A DNA stretch of 64,000 nt from Atherinomorus stipes (Eukaryota; Chordata; Actinopteri; Atheriniformes; Atherinidae). The stretch spans positions 1,533,001-1,597,000 of the forward strand of contig JALJCO010008621.1 of the NCBI GenBank assembly GCA_023101725.1, read 5' to 3'. Under the pieces are notes generated by a model, which was not told the DNA's origin, made no database searches, and worked only from the letters and a program-made list of their open reading frames with translations. Below, piece by piece: positions 61,000 through 64,000 of the stretch (position 1 is its first letter; each line of letters starts with the position of its first letter). Position numbers and translations under genes: made by a program.

Positions 61000-61619
61000 G
61001 GGCACATTCACAAAGCTTTTTTGATTCCAATCAGAGTCCGTTTGCTCGGAAAGACCGCTTCATTTGGGGGAATTGTGAATGCGCAAATGCTCCAGAACAA
61101 ACAAGTGAACTTGGTCCGCCTACAAACGCAGGTCTCGGTCCGTTTCAAGTGAACCAAAGACAGGAAGTGGACTATTAATTGCATTGGCATTGTGGCTAAA
61201 ACGTTGGGCATTATAGGTAAACGCTACGACAACAAATACACGTGTGGGATGACAGTACTTATAAAGATGGCTCGTGGTCAGACATGGAGTGACAAGAAAG
61301 TAAAAGCTTTAATGGATATTTGGTCTGATGAAACTATTCCCTAGTTCCTCGTTAAGTCCGCACAAAAATAATGTTGTTTTGTGGAGGAAACGGAAGTTGT
61401 GAGAACCTTCTTGTTCGTTGCACGTCTTGTCCTTGCCTACAGTGAATCCAAATGCAGCGCCACCTCTTGAGAGATTGGGAACATTATTCAGAAGGTTTGG
61501 CTCGTTTGGCTACGGTGCAACGTGAACGTGATCTCGGTCCAGAAGACCACCCCCGCCCCCAGCTGAGCCGAGTCCCCAAACAGACTGAGACTCGCGGACT
61601 ATGCTTTGTGAATGTGCCT
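61000..61619 (+). mobile_element. Harbinger-like element with TTA duplication
   Basis: The termini GGGCACATTCACAAAGC and GCTTTGTGAATGTGCCT are inverted repeats. TTA flanks both sides (60997-60999 and 61620-61622), as expected for PIF/Harbinger (TWA). A MYB/SANT-like coding fragment inside supports the family, whose second protein is MYB-like. No transposase is present. Confidence 0.65.
61267..61344 (+). pseudogene. MYB/SANT-like fragment of a Harbinger-type accessory protein
   Basis: ATG opens a 25-codon frame, MARGQTWSDKKVKALMDIWS then DETIP and a stop. The spacing of the two Trp residues and the acidic/basic pattern are those of the first part of a MYB/SANT-like domain. Truncated and not functional on its own. 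Confidence 0.5.
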
Positions 61620-62939
61620 TTAATGATGCCCTTTCTGATGTCTTAAATGATCTGCACATGTCCTTTAAACCAACAACAACTTGCCTGCCTCTCATCTCAA
61701 GTTGGAAATCAGTCTCCAACTGAGGGAACCCAGACTGACTTGCCTTGTATCTCATACATGGCATTGGTCAGGCTGGTGTGTCAGGCTAGATACAGACATC
61801 TTGCATGAGCTAAGCAGAACAATCTGTTGTTAGTCAGTGCATGCTGAGATTGCTTGAATCTATTATGTTCCCACAGAGAGGCAGAAACCCAACCCGAGGC
61901 TTTTTTCCCCAGCAGGATTCCTTCACTTGTGTAATTTTCTAATTTCATTATATTTCAGATTAATCTTTCAGATTAATATTTCCAGCCTACTCCATAATAT
62001 CAAACATATGTTTGACAGATAAACTGTTGATTTTAATATCTAAATGTTAACATTTTATCTCTGTATGGCCTCACATTAATAAATTATTGACTGCCAGTTG
62101 TAGAAATTAGGAACTGCTGCTCACACAGATAATCACACCCAGAAAAGTTGCATGCAAATATTTTATTTTATGCTGTAAAGCTTCAGTAAGCAGCAAGAAA
62201 TAGAAACAGTTTTGCATGAAGAGGAAGCAGACTAACCAGCAACACTTAAACAAATATATTACTGTTACTTACTATAATGAACATTTTTTGTAGATTATTT
62301 CTTCCTCCATATTTATTAGTGCATAAATAAATGACCAAAATGTGTCATTCTTTCTTTACTCCATAGCACATGGGCCTAATTTAGTGACAGTGATAATGGA
62401 AAAGAAGATTAATGTAGCAAGGAAAAGACATATATTTTTTTTGTTCTTTGTTTGTAATGGTCTGGTAGCTCCAAAATGGCTTGATTAGGAAATGTTTGTA
62501 CAATCTGAATACAAACATATTTGTTACGCCACAGTATGTACTAGACTTGCAGTAATTTATCAGTGTTAACAACAAACGTGATACCAAGCCTAAGATAATG
62601 ATACAGAAATGATAATATAATGAGTCATTTTGCTTTAGTTGAAAAAGTATTGAAGACAGACTGTTCTTTTTGTACACTTAACAGCTATTGGTACAAAATC
62701 TTTCCCAACACACCATGAACTTGAGTATTCTTTTCAGAAGATAATTACATACACAATAAACAAATACTGATGTTATATGATTTTTCCTTAACAGTTCCAT
62801 AGCTGCCGTGATAATGTTGCTATAGGGAATTCTTGACTGCTTACAAGACAGTGCTTGCATAAACAATTTGTTTTCAAATTCTAAATTTTCTGAAATAAAA
62901 TAAAAACTCTCATCTTCATTCATTTATCAATCCACCTGA

Positions 62940-63532
62940 GTAATTCTGGCACGGTCATCTTGGATTATGGCCGTGCCATCAGGAAAGAAACATCCATTGA
63001 TGGAATAACCTGGTCATTCAGTATATTCAGGTATCAGCTGACCTCATTATCTGAGCTCATACTGTTGCTGAACCTGGTCCTGAGCAACTGCAGCAACCCC
63101 AGATCATCACACTGCCCCCACAGGCTCATACAGCTAGCACTAGGCATGATGCTGCATCACTTCATCTGCCTTTCCGGCCACATTTCTTCCTGGAAGACGA
63201 TGGTCCACTATCCTTCCAGTTTTTTTTATAATGCTTTGGACTGTTCTGAACCCAGTTTTAGTAGTTTCTGCATCTACTTAGATGTTTTCACCTCTTGATG
63301 CCAATGATTTGACCCTTCTCAGACAGACTAACATCTTTTCCAAGACCACAGATGTGTCTTTCCACATGATTGTCTAGGAAATGAGAAGCAAGTCATTGCA
63401 CCAGTTGGGGTTAAATAACTTGTTGCCAGCTGAAAGATAATTGCCCATGCAGTAATTATCCAATAGGAGGCTCGTACCTATTTGCTTAGTTAAATCCAGG
63501 TGGCGACTTTTTTTTTGGGCCAGGCAGTGTAT
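62940..63532 (-). mobile_element. Decayed Tc1/mariner-like transposon remnant
   Basis: The right end ...TTTTTGGGCCAGGCAGTGTAT resembles Tc1-like termini. The minus strand keeps degraded coding traces (for example WTIVFQEEMWPERQMK) with frame breaks. The left end was not resolved. Confidence 0.45.
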
Positions 63533-63552
63533 ATGTGTGTGCGTGTGTGTAT

Positions 63553-63951
63553 TAGGGCTGTCAAAAAATTAATCCTGATTAATCACATTGTTTTTTCACT
63601 TTTAGAACACATTTAGGATTAAAGGTGTTCTCACCAGGAATTCTGCATGTCTTTAGTAGACTAGACTACTGAAACCCTGTCCTTACATGTCTCCTTAAAG
63701 TCCTTCAGATGGTGGAAGTTTAGTCCAGAATGCTGCTGATATGGTCCTCACAGGCTGATTTCACAACTGTCTTCATGTGAAGCTGAAATTCAAGTCTGAG
63801 TCCTGGACTACTCACAGATTTGTGGCTTTGTTCTACCCCTTAAGTTGTAAAACAAAAGTTAATGTATTTTCTGCATATAGCAGTATGAAAAATAAATTAA
63901 TCTCTTGTTTTACAATAGGATTAATTTAGGATTAATCTTTTGACAGCCCTA
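63553..63951. mobile_element. hAT-type MITE, 399 bp
   Basis: The ends TAGGGCTGTCAAAAAATTAA and TTAATCTTTTGACAGCCCTA are inverted, and ATTAATCC motifs repeat at both sides. A target duplication was not clear. A poly-A run (63957-63979) follows. Confidence 0.75.
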
Positions 63952-64000
63952 ATAGTAAAAAAAAAAAAAAAAAAAAAAATATGTAGACATATCTGTATCT

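Larger units (their letters stand above)
60868..61790. mobile_element. Outer TIR element, about 920 bp, hosting a second insertion
   Basis: The left end CTAGCCTGGTACACCAGTCT, then GACCAACGC and ATGTATGAGATACA, pairs with the right end (TGTATCTCATACATGGC, GGTCAGGCTGGTGTGTCAGG, then CTAG). TACAGA borders both sides (60862-60867 and 61791-61796). An inner Harbinger-like element splits it. Confidence 0.7.
60780..64000 (-). other. uckl1: uckl1 intron (partial), transposon-rich
   Basis: No open frame here fits the missing N-terminal exon. Apart from three transposon derivatives (60868, 62940, 63553) the sequence is plain AT-rich. Confidence 0.7.

Overview
The window is vertebrate nuclear DNA, most likely from a teleost fish. 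It holds long AT-rich stretches, many CA/TG, TA, ATT and TATC microsatellites, small introns with GT..AG borders, and many short terminal-inverted-repeat (TIR) transposon derivatives. The few coding sequences are spread over short exons. No prokaryotic, plasmid or viral gene was seen.

Two genes can be read with confidence, both on the minus strand. At the left edge are the first coding exons of a ZBTB46 orthologue (BTB zinc-finger transcription factor): start codon at 2074, exons 1889-2074 and 862-1789. The zinc-finger exons lie beyond base 1. At the right, thirteen consecutive coding exons of a uridine-cytidine kinase-like 1 (UCKL1) orthologue run from 60779 down to the stop codon at 52244-52246. 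About 1.4 kb of likely 3' UTR follows, ending near 50845. The N-terminal exon(s) of UCKL1 lie beyond 64000, so 60780-64000 is intronic. From memory, ZBTB46 and UCKL1 are also close neighbours on human 20q13.33, so the order looks like conserved synteny; I saw none of the genes that separate them in human.

Between the two genes (about 2.1-50.8 kb) I found no secure protein-coding gene. A CpG-richer segment at about 25.4-26.3 kb ends on its minus strand with a good splice donor (25904/25903). It could be the non-coding first exon and promoter of zbtb46, which would make 2.1-25.9 kb a roughly 24-kb 5' intron; this is inference. The rest is ordinary intergenic or intronic sequence with enhancer-like islands (about 3.3-3.7, 9.6-9.75, 44.15-44.3 and 46.2-46.5 kb), purine/pyrimidine-biased tracts, microsatellites and transposon remnants. 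The remnants include hAT-like, piggyBac-like (TTAA), Harbinger-like, a possible Mutator-like element and a Tc1/mariner-like one, several with target-site duplications that can be read directly. Two cases are nested insertions. One exon-like island (48270-48473, plus strand) is not explained by either gene.

The most interesting points are a 17-nt microexon in UCKL1, a 99-bp intron splitting the BTB domain and a glycine-rich insert in ZBTB46, a Harbinger-like element that still carries a MYB/SANT-like coding fragment inside another TIR element, and a 1.4-kb element holding two head-on tRNA-like sequences. I did not find a convincing new multi-gene system; this is a gene-poor regulatory interval between two conserved genes.
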